Of a stretch of 64,000 bases of DNA, positions 52,435 through 63,769 are shown piece by piece. Position 1 is the first letter of the stretch; each line of letters begins with the position of its first letter. Source of the DNA: Aedes albopictus (Eukaryota > Arthropoda > Insecta > Diptera > Culicidae); contig NC_085137.1 of assembly GCF_035046485.1 (NCBI RefSeq), positions 500,670,536-500,734,535 of the forward strand. Direction: 5' to 3'. The position numbers and the translations under genes were made by a program. The notes beneath the pieces are model-generated. The model was not told where the DNA came from and did not search any database. It saw only the letters and a program-made list of their open reading frames with translations.

Positions 52435-52649
52435 GGGAATCGCGCCACTTGGGCGGTGGCTTCTATATTCGTCTGTTTTCCACTATAACTCAGTCAAATT
52501 TGAACCAATTGACACAACTTTTGGAATGTGGTGAGATAGGTATAGTATCTACCCGTGTACAACATTTCAAGTCAATTGGTTCAAAATTGACTGAGTTATA
52601 GTGGAAAACAGACGAATATAGAAGCCACCGCCCAAGTGGCGCGATACCC
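52435..52649. mobile_element. TA-flanked hairpin MITE, 215 bp
   Basis: GGGAATCGCGCCACTTGGGC and the inverse of the right end (GGGTATCGCGCCACTTGGGC) begin arms of about 95 bp that match nearly perfectly through GCGGTGGCTTCTATATTCG and TTTCCACTATAACTCAGTCA. TA lies at 52433-52434 and 52650-52651. The very low arm divergence suggests a young element. Confidence 0.9.
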
Positions 52650-52651
52650 TA

Positions 52652-53404
52652 CTATTATCTTATTTGAACTCCAGTATTAGAAAATCCAATTTGTTCTAAG
52701 AGTCTCTGGGATGATTTTGAAGCATTTAGGTGATGCTGAAATTTTAACTGCAGTGTGGTATGCAAATTATAGTGTAACCTGAAAATCATTCCAAAAGATT
52801 TCAGAAAACTTTCAACTGAATTGATTTCAGCAGGGTTTCTGACATGAACATTGAATAAAAAGCAAATTCCTTCTTGCAAAATTTCTTAATTTCTTAATGG
52901 TTTTGAATTGAGGATTGAGTGGGTAATTCAAAGCTCTTTTATCCTATTTTATCTCAAAAAGTATTGCAGTTCTTCTATATGATAGGTGGGTAGTATAAAG
53001 AGATTCTAGGTTTGGATATAGGAACAGTTTATTTAAACTTTGATTATTGCTGATCGTGACCAATGAGGGCAGAAAACAAAACCCTTTTGGTATGATGTAT
53101 CACGAAGCAACTTCAAACTTAACCAACTTAAAACAATAAAATGATAGCCTTCAAGACGAATGCAGCCGCAAAAAGTTGGCGTATGTAAATACACACGTTT
53201 GTAGTAGCGCTGCTTTAAGGTTCAGTTGTTCCGCAGGCTAGGCTTGTGCAAAATGCAGTCATCGACATTAAGATAACGATCTTATCGTTTGTTACACCCA
53301 CATTGACCGGTACATGTGTGCACGGTTAGTATGCAGCGCACGTTGTTGTTTGATAATACCGATGACGATGGACTGAGTTGTACAACGTGCATATAATATT
53401 CAGC
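52652..53404. other. No gene seen
   Basis: Unclassified, moderately AT-rich. No reading frame with a recognisable domain. Confidence 0.4.
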
Positions 53405-53412
53405 AAATCAAG

Positions 53413-53617
53413 CAGTGGCGTCTCGTAACCTCACTTTTTACCTGTTCAACGACCCTAAAAGTTGCATTTTCGGAGAATTCAGGATCCGAATCAAATTGCA
53501 AATGGGCGGAAACGGCTATTCTCGTCATTTTCTACAAATTGCACGCCAATTTATTGCGAAAAATCAAGAAATTGTGATCGTTGAACAGGTAGAGTTGAGG
53601 TTAGGGGATCGCCACTG
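53413..53617. mobile_element. hAT-like MITE, copy 2
   Basis: Ends CAGTGGCGTCTCGTAACCTC and GGTTAGGGGATCGCCACTG. Flanks AAATCAAG (53405-53412) and AAATCAAA (53618-53625) match at 7 of 8. It shares ends and middle phrases (TTCAACGACCCTAAAA, TCGGAGAATTCA) with copy 1 at 30956-31140. Confidence 0.85.
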
Positions 53618-53625
53618 AAATCAAA

Positions 53626-54435
53626 TCCAATTGAGAAGGACACATTGCAATTCTGAACTAAACTACATATATGTCTCGACTAGAATTTCATGGTTTTCTG
53701 AACAACTTTCGTTGTGAGGAGAGAAAAATGAGTGTTTCTATTTGTTAAACAACGTTCTTGACATTCAAAGTGTACATATGTATTTTCTTGTGGAATAAGT
53801 GAATTTGAATAAGAATTTTATTTTAAATTTAATTGTTTTACGAACAGGATCGCTTTTTTATATGGTTTATATTTTAAATTCTGACCTTCAGAATTGTAGC
53901 TCTCCAAACGTATCATTTTCACGTTTTTCTGATTACATTATCTATGTATAATCGCGCGAGATAAACGGTGCAGATTCTCAGAGAGCTCTTTCAGTTTAAG
54001 AGAACGCTAATCAAACTGCAAACTCATTTCAACAAATATATTATCGAGGTTGTCCACTGGTGCAACAGTACTCTAAGCTCGATTCACGCGCTCGTCAAAG
54101 AAAAAATGTGTAAATATTTCATGGAAATCTTTTAATATTCTGCCTCCTTAAGAAACATGATGTAAGTACAGAAATGCTTCTGCCCTCAGCTGCACGACCT
54201 TCACGGTATCACAATGTACTGAGCAGAGTTCATAAATTTAGATGACGTTCACTGCTCTCGCAGTTTAGTAAACACTTACCTTGCGTTTTCGTGTTGGCGA
54301 AGCGTCTACAACTGAATCAGGCGATAATATGCGATTTTGTTAATTGCAAGCCCCAATGAGTGATGACGCTTGATGGATTTTCCGCATCTGCAATAGACAG
54401 TTGCTACGAACACTGGTGGTCAGTCTGTTCCAACA
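53626..54435. other. No gene seen
   Basis: Unclassified AT-rich DNA without recognised repeats or domains. Confidence 0.4.
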
Positions 54436-55111
54436 CAGTGCATAGTGGGAAAAATAGGTATAAAACGCGAACAAATTCAATATCTCTGCTCGGAGTGGAT
54501 GGATTCGAATGAATTTTTGACACAAACTGCAAAAATCTCTATAGTTTCAGATAAGGAGGACGTCATTCGCCGCACGATGCTGGAAATCAGTGTTATGAGC
54601 TCATTTTACCCAGCTCTCTCGTTTCCTCACCCTTTTGAGAAAATCCTTATCTATTCCCGCCTGGCGTGCAAAATGTAAGTCATGTATTATTTAACTCGTA
54701 TTTGCGTAAAAACTTCCATAGTATCGGTAATTCGACATAAGGTTGGTCCTGCTCTTATCGATTGCGTTCCACTCCGGGCAGAGATGCATGTGAAAGTTTA
54801 AAGAAATAAGGGATATCGGGGTTATTTGACGATATTTCAATGTTTAGCTCCATTCGATACTACGAAAGTTTTTACACCAATACGAATTAAATAAATCATT
54901 TATTTTGCACATCAGGATTTTTCCAAAATGGTAAAAAAGCGAAAGATAGTGGGGTAAAACGGAACAGATATCTGATTTCCGGCATCGTGTGGCGAATGAA
55001 ACTGTAGAGATTTTTACAGTTTGTGTCAAAAATTCATTCGAATCTATCCACTCCGAGTAGAGATATTGAATTCATTCGCGTTTTATACCTATTTTTTCCC
55101 ATTGTGCAGTG
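54436..55111. mobile_element. Foldback element, 676 bp
   Basis: CAGTGCATAGTGGG and the inverse of the right end (CACTGCACAATGGG) begin arms that match through ATAGGTATAAAACGCGAA, AATATCTCTGCTCGGAGTGG and TTCGAATGAATTTTTGACAC. The inverted match continues for roughly 250 bp. There is no transposase and no clear target duplication. Confidence 0.82.
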
Positions 55112-55388
55112 TTACGTGTTAGATGTTATGCCAAAAACATGGCAGTATCAGAGGTGTTACCTCCTTTGGAAATTGATCCTTTTGATTAGCGTTTCCGTGG
55201 GACGGGGCACTGGAATAATAGCGCCTGTTCCGAAATAAAAGTTCAATGCACAAGACGTTTGAATTTCAAAATTTTGCAAGGAACATACACCAATTTTAGA
55301 AAAACTTGAGAGGTTCTAGAGAAGTAGAATCGGGATTAATATGTTCAGTAAAGTGATATTTTTTTAAAGGGACTCTTTTCCGATAAAT
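55112..55388. other. No gene seen
   Basis: Unclassified flank between a foldback and a SINE. Confidence 0.4.
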
Positions 55389-55398
55389 GATTACAGTC

Positions 55399-55652
55399 TT
55401 CAATTAGCCTAGTGGTTAAGGCTATGGATCGCCAATCCGGAGACGGCGGGTTCGATTCCCGTTCAGGTCGGAAAATTTTCTCGACTCCCTGGGCATAGAG
55501 TATCATTGTACTTGCCTCACAATATACAAATTCATGCAATGGCAGGCAAAGAAAGCCCTTCAATTAATAACTGTGGAAGTGCTCAAAGAACACTAAGTTG
55601 AAGCGAGGCAGGCCAAGTCCCAGTGTGGACGTAGAGCCATAAAGAAGAAGAA
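55399..55652 (+). mobile_element. tRNA-derived SINE, Feilai-like, with 10-bp target duplication
   Basis: The head has an A box (TAGCCTAGTGGTTAAGG) and a B box (GGGTTCGATTCCC) at tRNA-like spacing. A tRNA-unrelated body follows, and the tail ends in AAGAAGAAGAA. GATTACAGTC flanks it exactly (55389-55398, 55653-55662). The tail phrase GTCCCAGTGTGGACGTAGAG is what I remember of the Aedes SINE Feilai; the family name is from memory. The full 254-bp structure is present, so the insertion is complete. Confidence 0.85.
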
Positions 55653-55662
55653 GATTACAGTC

Positions 55663-56570
55663 AAATAAAAGAATATAATGCAATATCTGAACTGTATGTA
55701 AAACATTTTTGGGTATTTTCATACCACAAAAGCATTCTCAATTCTTGAAGAAGGTGTCGAGTTGAATGAATACAAAACAAAAAAAAGAACGGGCTCACTA
55801 GGTGTAACCAATTTTAAGTACATTTAGGTTTTTTTTAATCTAATTTCCGTCTCTCTAGGCACCGATCAACAGTGATCGAATTTATTCTTGCATCTTGTTT
55901 ATCGGGTCATGGCCAATTTGGTTTAAATTACTTATTTATAAATTAGCTTCCATTTAATGTAAACCAAAATTTTAAAAGGACTGCAATTTCCTCAAAATAA
56001 TAAGATTGAAAAATTTTCCCTCGAATTCCTTTTCCTTCCAGTCCACGTATATTTTGGGCACATCCTGAATTTAATTCCCGGCATACTTTCTACGTGACAC
56101 TAATGGTACATAGGATGGTCAAAAATTATGATTTGACCGTACGTGTTTACATCTTGTCAATTCCATCTAATGAGGCATTGGCAAAGGTAAGTTGGAATAT
56201 CTGTAACGATTGGCTATTTTTCGTCTGATGTGACAGGAATTAACGCAAACGGATGAACGGACGCTAACGGATGAAATACAGTCATACCACGATATAACGT
56301 AACATTAATGTAACGTAACTCGATATAACGTAACTTTTAAATAATAAGCTTGATTTATAGAATAGGTTACATGATATTACACCCCTCCTGGAACGAAGCC
56401 TGCTACTCAGTTGAGCGTTATACGACACACTTTGCACTTTTATGAGAGTTTTTGATGTTAAAGTTGTAGCACTTTGTAGCACAACTGTTACATATTCTAC
56501 TTATTATTGACATAACATCCCTACTGGAACATAGCCTTTAAACTCAAAACGACTTGACAGCAGACTGACA
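55663..56570. other. AT-rich, no gene seen
   Basis: GATATAACGTAAC is repeated directly near 56,290-56,335. Nothing else was recognised. Confidence 0.4.
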
Positions 56571-56890
56571 CTGGACACTGGAATAATCTCCGAAGAAATG
56601 ACCAGAAGAACCCCTGGATAATTTAATCATAACGTAGACTACATATATACATACTTAAGGCAGTATCTATATCCTATTGTATCTTAAAGAGTTGAAATAT
56701 TTTTTTTTAATTTGTTCGTGATATGGTCAAATCAATTGATACACAGTGCTGGCTGTATAGATACATCATTCTGGTGAAATTCTACCAAAAATGCAAAGAT
56801 ATTCCTGGCAAAATTCCAAAAGGAACTCATGGAATAATCACATGAGGATTTTATGCACAAATTTCAGGTGGAATCCAAGCAGGAGTCCCG
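56571..56890 (+). repeat. Degenerate GGAATTCC-type repeat
   Basis: Scattered units such as TTCCTGGCAAAATTCCAAAA and GGTGGAATCCAAGCAGGAG resemble decayed copies of the 24-bp family. Confidence 0.45.
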
Positions 56891-57310
56891 TAACGTGGGT
56901 AGATCACCTTAGAACGGTGCGTTACGGTGTAAGATCTACCACATCAAGTTTCAATCTTGCTATTTTCCTGCATAAAGTGGGAGCATGGATTAATACTTGA
57001 TGTGTTTCTATAATGTTTGTGTTTTGTTTTTATGTTTTGATTTTTACTGCGAACGGTTTCTGCATTTTTTTTAATTAATTTACTTTTTCCTCTTCAATCT
57101 TGTGTTTCTAATCATTGATGTTCTGCCTTAATCCATCGGCCCCTTCAATATCGAAATGCAGATGTGTATATTATTTACATTTTTATTTTTGCATACTAAT
57201 ATGCTCTATTTCAGGAATATCAAGGTAAGTTCATTTAGTAGATCTTAAAACCATCCGCTCTAAACTGTCGAAAAGAGCTCCTCATAACAACCCTACCCTA
57301 CTAACACAAA

Positions 57311-57743
57311 TTCGTGGCCGAGCGGTTAGCGGCGTCAGTCGTTTAGGTGTCTCGTAAGCCTAGGAGTGTGGGTTCGATTCCCGCCCTAGTCGGGGAAAAC
57401 TTTTCGTCAAACGGAAAATTCTCCACTGGGCCACTGGGTGTTATATGTGTTGTCCGTTGTCAAATGTTAGTAGTGTTCAGTCTGTAGAGGCCGCAAGGTC
57501 GAAGACGTCTTTTTTTTTAACGTCAATGGGGAAAGTTTAGGTGCCCTATATCTTCTCAAGTAGACGTTAAACTAACATCCCTACCCATTCCTAGCGATTA
57601 TAAGGACGTGGCCAGGTATACAATGTGATGTTTGTTTCGAACAACTCTAACACGTAGAAAAAGGAGTTAATCCCAAAAGCGACACTACGTGTTAGATTTT
57701 TCAAAACATATGAAGCAGAGCAGAGCCTATGCTATGCTATGCT
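57311..57743 (+). mobile_element. tRNA-derived SINE with CTATG tail repeats
   Basis: GTGGCCGAGCGGTTAGCGGC is an A-box-like head of Leu/Ser-tRNA style. GGGTTCGATTCCCGCC is a good B box. The body runs about 350 bases and ends in the tandem tail CTATGCTATGCTATGCT (57,727-57,743). No target duplication was found. It lies within old GGAATTCC-type repeat DNA. Confidence 0.75.
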
Positions 57744-57744
57744 A

Positions 57745-58505
57745 AATCCCAGATGGAGTCCAAGCAGGAATTTCTGGAGAATAACAAATAACTGGAAGAA
57801 TCCTAGTCAAAATTTCTAGAGAGATGACAGCGAGAAACCATGGAAAAGCTCACAAGAGAGGAATGTTGGAGGCATTCCAAGAAGAATTCTTGGAAAAAAA
57901 AATCTTAAAACGATTCCTGTAAGAATCCAACCAGGAATCTGTGGATAATTCCGGAGAAATCCGGAGTATTCCTGAAGAAATCCTAGCAAAAAGTTTCGGA
58001 AGAATTACACATACATGAACGAATCCCCGGGAAAATCTCAGAAGGAAACTTCTAAGGAATTTTTCGAGGAATCCCTGGAGAAATCACAGAAGCAGTTTCT
58101 GATTCCTTGGAGGAGTCTGAGGAGAAAAACCTGTAGAAATGCCATCAAAATGTGCTGAATAAGTTCCAGCAGGAATTCATGGATGAATCTTAGGAAATAC
58201 TCACTGAGCTGGAATAGTTGAAATATTGGAGCATTTTTGGAAGGATCCTAGTAGGAATGACTGAAAGAACTGGAATGACAGAATCCCAGTAGAAATGTTT
58301 AGGGGAACAACAGAATAAATCCTTCGAAAAATCTTTAGAATTCCTTAAGGAATCCTAGAGTCATCCCTAGAGAAACCACAGGGGAAACTCCTAGAGGAAT
58401 CATATCAAAAACTTCTGGAGCAATTGCAGCAGGCACTCTTAGAAAAACCCTTGCAGATATAAAACCCAGTAGAAATTTATGGAGGAATTATAGAAGGATC
58501 TCATC
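57745..58505 (-). repeat. Degenerate GGAATTCC-type repeat
   Basis: Frequent GGAATTC, CCAGCAGGAATTC and GAAGAATTC words with irregular spacing of about 24-30 bases, mostly in the inverse orientation of the main array. Coding frames are not preserved. Confidence 0.6.
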
Positions 58506-58662
58506 GCGTGGACAATTCGCTCGCGTTCATCATTTCGGAAGCACAACCGCGAGCGTGTGAGAGATTGACATCTAAGCCGAAAGAGAGATAAAGTTGTGAA
58601 AGACGAACCCGGCTAGGTTGATGTTTCGAATCCAGTTTGACTTTCTATTTCATATAATTGTT

Positions 58663-58735
58663 CGGTGGCTTAGCTGATTAAAGCGACGGACTAGCGATAC
58701 GGAGTCGTTGGTTCAAATCTCCCATTAAAACAAGT
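58663..58735 (+). repeat. tRNA-like SINE head
   Basis: GGTGGCTTAGCTGATTAAAG (A-box-like) and TTGGTTCAAATCTCCC (B-box-like) are spaced as in a tRNA, then a T-run follows. No acceptor-stem pairing convincing enough for a functional tRNA was found. Confidence 0.55.
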
Positions 58736-58861
58736 GGTATTTTTTTTACCAATTTATCAATTTGTCAATTTGTGTTTTGAAAAAAAAAAAAAGGTTTTCG
58801 TCCATTTGACTGATATGAACTGGTATAGCCGGTAAAGGGCAATATATTCATTGTCAAATCT

Positions 58862-59010
58862 CTTTATTGGAATTAAAGCAGCGATCGATCGATCCACCGA
58901 ACAGAAATGAGCTTTAGCACATATTGTCAGAACATGGTTTTCCGGTGAAACTAATAAGACTGATACGTGGAACGCTGGATGGATTTAAAATCAAGTTTTG
59001 TTCCCAGACT
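58862..59010 (+). pseudogene. RTE-like reverse transcriptase fragment
   Basis: The frame containing HILSEHGFPVKLIRLIRGTLDG reads as the segment after RT motif A. Just upstream, in a shifted frame, IKAAIDRS is a decayed form of the FKAAYDS motif-A block. An in-frame stop interrupts it (NRNEL, stop, HILSEHG). It matches remembered RTE-type sequences related to the element at 10.1-11.1 kb, but covers a different part of the enzyme, N-terminal to that fragment. It is clearly dead; no target duplication was found. A 79-residue ATG frame at 58924-59163 includes it by chance. Confidence 0.65.
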
Positions 59011-59165
59011 AAATGTCCCACAAATGTTGCACGCACATGCTCCTCGGCGTTGCGGTCGATATTGATCTTATTGGAAGGAGCCGTTATTCCTCTGACAGCG
59101 AAGAAAGTCTTGATAACACACTTATCACAAGATTTATTTATTGTGTCATACGTACGTTTATAACT

Positions 59166-60224
59166 TGTAAACTTTTACCTAAGTTTAATGCACATTTACA
59201 GTGTTCTGATGTGATAGGGCACTATGTGAAATCAGTGATATCATTTTGATGGCCTACATTTAGGTAATTTCGGGCAATTAATAACTGGAAGACATGCGTA
59301 GACCCTTCCCTAACAGGGACATCAAAGTGTAGACGTCTCACATTAACATCTGATTCAGGATACCCCCTTAGGGTTAGAAATTCCTAGACAAAACTCAATC
59401 TATGAAAGCATCTAATGCTGCGAACAAAAGGCAACCTGCCAGATAAAATACGATTACAGGATTAGACTGATGGACCATCAACGTTGATGAAACCTCGTCA
59501 TCCTGTCATAGGAAATCGTTATCCACTAGGGTAACAGGGCTAAATATGTGTTTTGTGTTGTGTTTTTCCAAGTGTGATGTCCTAATTTATTACGTATTTG
59601 TAAGGTTCCACTACAATATGCTATATTTTAATATGCATTTGTGGTGCTTCATTATTATTTCGTAATATGGCGCCCAACCGCAAATCCCACACGGGCATTG
59701 TAAATAGTGTAAATATGTACACTGTGTAAACTTTTACCTAAGTTTGATGCACATTTACAGTGTTCTGATGTGATAGGGCACTATGTGAAATCAGTGATAT
59801 CATTTTGATGGCCTACATTTAGGTAATTTCGGGCAATTAATAACTGGAAGACATGTGTAGATCCTTCCCTAACAGAGACATCAAAGTGTAGACGTCTCAC
59901 ATTAACATCTGATTCAGGATGCCCTCTTAGGATTAGAAATCCTAGACAAAACTCAAGCTATGAAAGAGACTAATGCTGCGAACAAAAGGCAACCATCCAG
60001 ATAAAATACAATAACAGGATTGACTGATGGACCAACAACATTTATGAAACCTCGTCATCCTGTCATCGGAAATCGTTATCCACCAGGGTAACAGTGCTAA
60101 ATATGTGTTTTGTGTTGTGTTTGTCCAAGTTTGATGTCCTAATTTATTATGCATTTGTAGTGTTCGACTACATTATCTTATATTTTAATGTGCATTTGTA
60201 GTACTTCGTTATTTTTTCGTAATA
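59166..60224 (+). mobile_element. Pair of LTR-like repeats around a tRNA-Lys-type primer site
   Basis: 59166-59667 and 59725-60224 are direct copies (period 559) starting GTAAACTTTTACCTAAGTTT and ending TTTCGTAATA, with a few percent difference. Directly after the first copy is TGGCGCCCAACC (59668-59679), the motif complementary to the 3' end of tRNA-Lys used as primer-binding site by many gypsy-type elements. Only about 60 bases separate the copies, so the internal genes have been lost. The repeat edges are not the canonical TG...CA. A single diverged copy lies at 4.36-4.67 kb. Confidence 0.6.
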
Positions 60225-60435
60225 CACTTCATCAAGACGAAGTACATGATTGCGAGTAGAAACAGAGGCAGGTCTTGTATTGTGAATTATGAGGTAGTGA
60301 TTGCTGGAAACGTATTTAAAGTTGTTGAAGCCATCAATAATGTGAGTGCTAAAAACTTCTTAGATATAAGAAAGGCGATGTTGCAACTTGCCCGACAGTC
60401 AGTGTTTGGATTCTATGCTACTGGCTTGTGTTACA

Positions 60436-60436
<1 letters not shown>

Positions 60437-60505
<69 letters not shown>
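60437..60505 (+). repeat. (ATT)n microsatellite, 23 copies
   Basis: Uninterrupted ATT/TTA repeat. The 121-residue frame across it (60246-60611) is mainly poly-leucine from the repeat and is not taken as a gene. Confidence 0.95.
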
Positions 60506-61449
60506 GAGATATATTCGCATTTCGAATGCATCGCCAAAAGGCACAGCCATTTTAGATCAATTAATCACAATTAATTACAACAATGAGAAACATCTTCCTT
60601 TGCACACATAGCATTATCATTTCGTCGGAATGTGGTGCTACCCCATATTACATGTTCATTGTTCAATATCAGTGCTTTTCTCCGGACCCGGCCTTTTGAC
60701 AAGATAAACATTGGATTAATTGAGCTAAATTTGTACCGCCTCCAGTCAGTGGACATTCCTGCCTCTCTGCTGGTCGGTTGATTCTGGTATGACAGAGAAG
60801 AAATTTATCGTTCGAGGATGAGAGCAGCAGGCAGATGAAACGAGGATTTATTGTCTCCAGTCTTTAAGTGAATTAGGCCACAGTCGACGATTAAAACTTG
60901 TTCAGATCGGAGTCTCATTGCGGATGATGCGGTACCATGTGCATTGGAAACTCTAGCAAATACGCAGCTGTAACAGCATGTTCTAATCAGCAAATAGACT
61001 CGGTACCTGCCGCGCCGTTTGCCACAGGACAGGATCCCCACCAGAGAGGTAATTAAAACTTTACGACTCATGCTTTATTGGCTATCCCAGAAGGGTTGCA
61101 CGTGTGAGCAATATCCGTAGTCCGTACGTAACGTAGCTTCACTACGGATGAGAAAGTTTTGATGACTAGCTAAAAATGAAGCAGTATAACTGTTGATTAG
61201 AAAATAATGGTTCCAGTAAAGGCTTCCGATTATGTTACTCTGTGATGAAATAATCAATGATGTTGGGACGCGTGCCCTCGTGTTAAATGCTTGCAATCCT
61301 AAATTATTGTTCGTCAGTGACGACATTGAAAATAGAAGGAACATTCCTACAGCAGTGCTGAACTGGTTTCACTTGACTATTAATACGATGGATCTTAATC
61401 GAGTTTAGTCCTGTATATGAACATTGTTCGGTTCTTCAATAGTAGAAAG
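60506..61449. other. No gene seen
   Basis: Short minus-strand frames (60571-60756, 60805-61071, 61075-61344) have no recognisable domain. Confidence 0.4.
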
Positions 61450-61502
61450 CATGAAACGAGCTCACCAATCAGCTGTAATTACAAGGGTGAGCTCATTTCA
61501 TG
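61450..61502. repeat. Inverted GAGCTC motif pair
   Basis: CATGAAACGAGCTCACCA and GGTGAGCTCATTTCATG are inverted around a loop of about 18 bases. The same half-site occurs at 1090 and 18.1-18.2 kb. Confidence 0.7.
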
Positions 61503-62632
61503 TTTAACACGTGCATACAGATCAGTAATAGTGAGAATTATATGTTTTATAGTTATAAGTCTAATTTAATGGTTTCCTGTGTATTTCAACAATTAATTTA
61601 TTTTGGTAAAACAAAATTAACAAATTCTGTCGGAAACCTGCTGTTTCCGCGCAAATCATGACGGGTGTTGTTCCCACTTCAGGTTCACTGTGTTCAAACT
61701 TGAACTTGTGTTACCTTACAAGACTCTGTGCCAGAACAACATTCAAAGGCATTAGTAGCCCTCATCGTAGCACGTGAGTTGAATAACTCAATTTGTTTGA
61801 CCCCTACCCCTTTGACTTCGCGGAAGGTTGTGTTTCGGGCATAAGAGGAGAGAGAACCCATTGTGTTGTGGTGTACGGTGTCGTTCGGTCCAACAACAAC
61901 ATCGATAGAACTGTGTGAGAGGGGCAAGACACATAGAACCAAAAACGAAACCAAGTGTGCAGTCCATAAAGAAGACGACATAGCACAGCACCGCCAGCCG
62001 AGACTTGGCGAGTTGCTAGTTGCATCATTATGCGCTGAGTTGATAGGAAGTAAGTGATTAACGACAGTAACAACAACAATGGGAACGGGGAAGTTATTAG
62101 CCTTAATTTAGATTTGAATGCTGTTGCTGTGTGAGAAGAGTCGGAACGTGTGTGGCAGAGCTCTGCCAAAAGTGGCCGGAAGTGAGAAAGGTTGTGCAGC
62201 GTTCGAGGGAATGCTGTTTGCGATTAATATGTGTAGTGTATGCCTAATTTGTTATGGTAAAACGAATTAGAGATTTTGCGAAGGAGGCCAGACTAAATTG
62301 CACTTGCTACACACGGTTGGCGGTCGCATAATTTGCTGTGCATGGAGAATTGGACTCTTTAAACTCTCGGGAGACCCTCGCGCTGGCTAGGGTGGTCCAC
62401 CGAACCCGGGCTGCCGACAACCGAGCCAAATGGTTATGCATGGTAAAGGCTTTAATGGCAACCAATTTGACATAATAGGAGCATACATGTGTATGTATTT
62501 CTTCGAGCGCAGCAGAAAAAAGTCTGCGGAATAAATTGGTACTTCACGGATGAAGTAAGCTGTATAATTTTGCGATTATTTGCGAAGGAAAGAAAAGAGG
62601 AAGATAGTTTCTGTCACTGAGTCACATTGTGT
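61503..62632. other. GC-richer unique stretch, no gene proven
   Basis: 61,690-62,400 is GC-richer, with overlapping frames on both strands and no recognised domain. It might be untranslated exon or promoter sequence of a neighbouring gene, but no splice or coding signal decides this. Confidence 0.35.
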
Positions 62633-62643
62633 AAATTTACATA

Positions 62644-62832
62644 TTTTTTTTTCTTTTTTTATCTGTATTAACTAGATTTTTAGCCCTGGGCTAGTTCATC
62701 TCGGGACCCATGCTTTACTTCCCTTCCGAAGGAACAACTCACATTTTTTGAGTTTGACGGGAGTGGGGTTCGATCCCAGGTCCTCGGCGTGATAGTCAAG
62801 TGTTCTAACCATCCAACCAGATCCGCTCCACG
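62644..62832 (-). mobile_element. tRNA-derived SINE with 11-bp target duplication
   Basis: On the minus strand: GGATCTGGTTGGATGG (A-box-like), GGGATCGAACCCC (B-box-like), a short body and an A-rich tail (the plus-strand T-rich run 62,644-62,661). AAATTTACATA flanks it exactly at 62,633-62,643 and 62,833-62,843. At about 189 bp it is a complete short SINE. Confidence 0.85.
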
Positions 62833-62843
62833 AAATTTACATA

Positions 62844-63110
62844 ATTGTTTTTGATGAAAGTTCAAGTGTTACAGGTATACAAAGCGATTTTTTCTGAAAC
62901 GAATTATGTTCAAAGCCATACCGAAACGGGTTGAAATATCCGATTCCCTTTCTTCCAATTTTACAGCATAATGGTAAGCTTCCTGTTCTCAAGTAGAGCG
63001 TGCAAGTAAAATTTCTCCTTATTCCGTGAGTAATTTTGACAGTTGTTTACCTGACAGCATTTGAACGAAACGATGCTGTAAGAAGGATGTGAAGAATAAT
63101 AAAATTGAAA
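62844..63110. other. No gene seen
   Basis: Unclassified flank of the SINE. Confidence 0.4.
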
Positions 63111-63318
63111 GTTCCTACATGAGTTCCTTGTGGGATTTATCCTTGTGGAATTCCTTGTTAAACAGTTTCTTTAGGGAATGCCCCAGTTTTTTTGTTATGC
63201 CTCTGAAATTCTTCCAGTAGTTCCTTCAGGAGCTCCACAAGTCGTTTCTTTATGGATTTCTACAACAGTTCCTTTTGAGATTCTTCCAGAAGCACTTTCT
63301 GGGTATCCTCCTAGAGTT
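63111..63318 (+). repeat. Degenerate GGAATTCC-type repeat (left part)
   Basis: TTCCTTG/GGAATTCC-like words in loose series. The series resumes at 63,770-64,000 after the SINE and is the target of that insertion. Confidence 0.55.
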
Positions 63319-63764
63319 TTTTTTTTAATTCTTAATCACTTAACCTAATTTTACAGCTCCTTTGTCCACTAGGGCACTACGTGAGCGATTCCAATTGGAC
63401 GCTGCACTTACACATTGTACAGCGCCTAAATGTATACTATTTTAATTCAAATATATCGAACTGGTGCCTTGTGCTGCTTTCACTTTTCTACCCTGTCCAC
63501 AGTAGAATGATGAGCACGATGATGCTGATGTGTGGCTGTTGTTCTTTTTCCAGTCCAATTGGGGGTCGTCCATTATGAGTTGCGGTTCGCCGATATCCAA
63601 GTTTCCGGGTCCGTTAGAGCATATGCTCCGAACGGGGTCAGGTGTCAGCTGCTCTCGGGGGGAAGAGCAACTGACGAAAAATTGCAAATGCTGGGGCTGG
63701 GATCGAACCCATGACCATCCGCTTATGAAGCGAACGTGTGGACCACTACGCCACGGGCCTCGAC
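63319..63764 (-). mobile_element. tRNA-derived SINE, about 446 bp, with poly-A
   Basis: On the minus strand: GTGGCGTAGTGGTCC (A box), GGGTTCGATCCCAGCC (B box), a body of about 350 bases and a poly-A tail (11 T on the plus strand at 63,317-63,327). Flanks TCCTCCTAGAGTT (63,306-63,318) and TCCTCTTAGAGTT (63,765-63,777) agree at 12 of 13, although the surrounding repeat makes the assignment less certain. Confidence 0.8.
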
Positions 63765-63769
63765 TCCTC

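Noticed and set aside
55399..55475. Functional tRNA gene
   Set aside because: A and B boxes are present, but the sequence is the head of a SINE with target duplication and tail. The same reasoning applies at 57.3, 58.66, 62.8, 63.7 and 30.2 kb.
60246..60611. 121-residue ORF with a leucine tract as a membrane protein
   Set aside because: The leucines come from the (ATT)n microsatellite.
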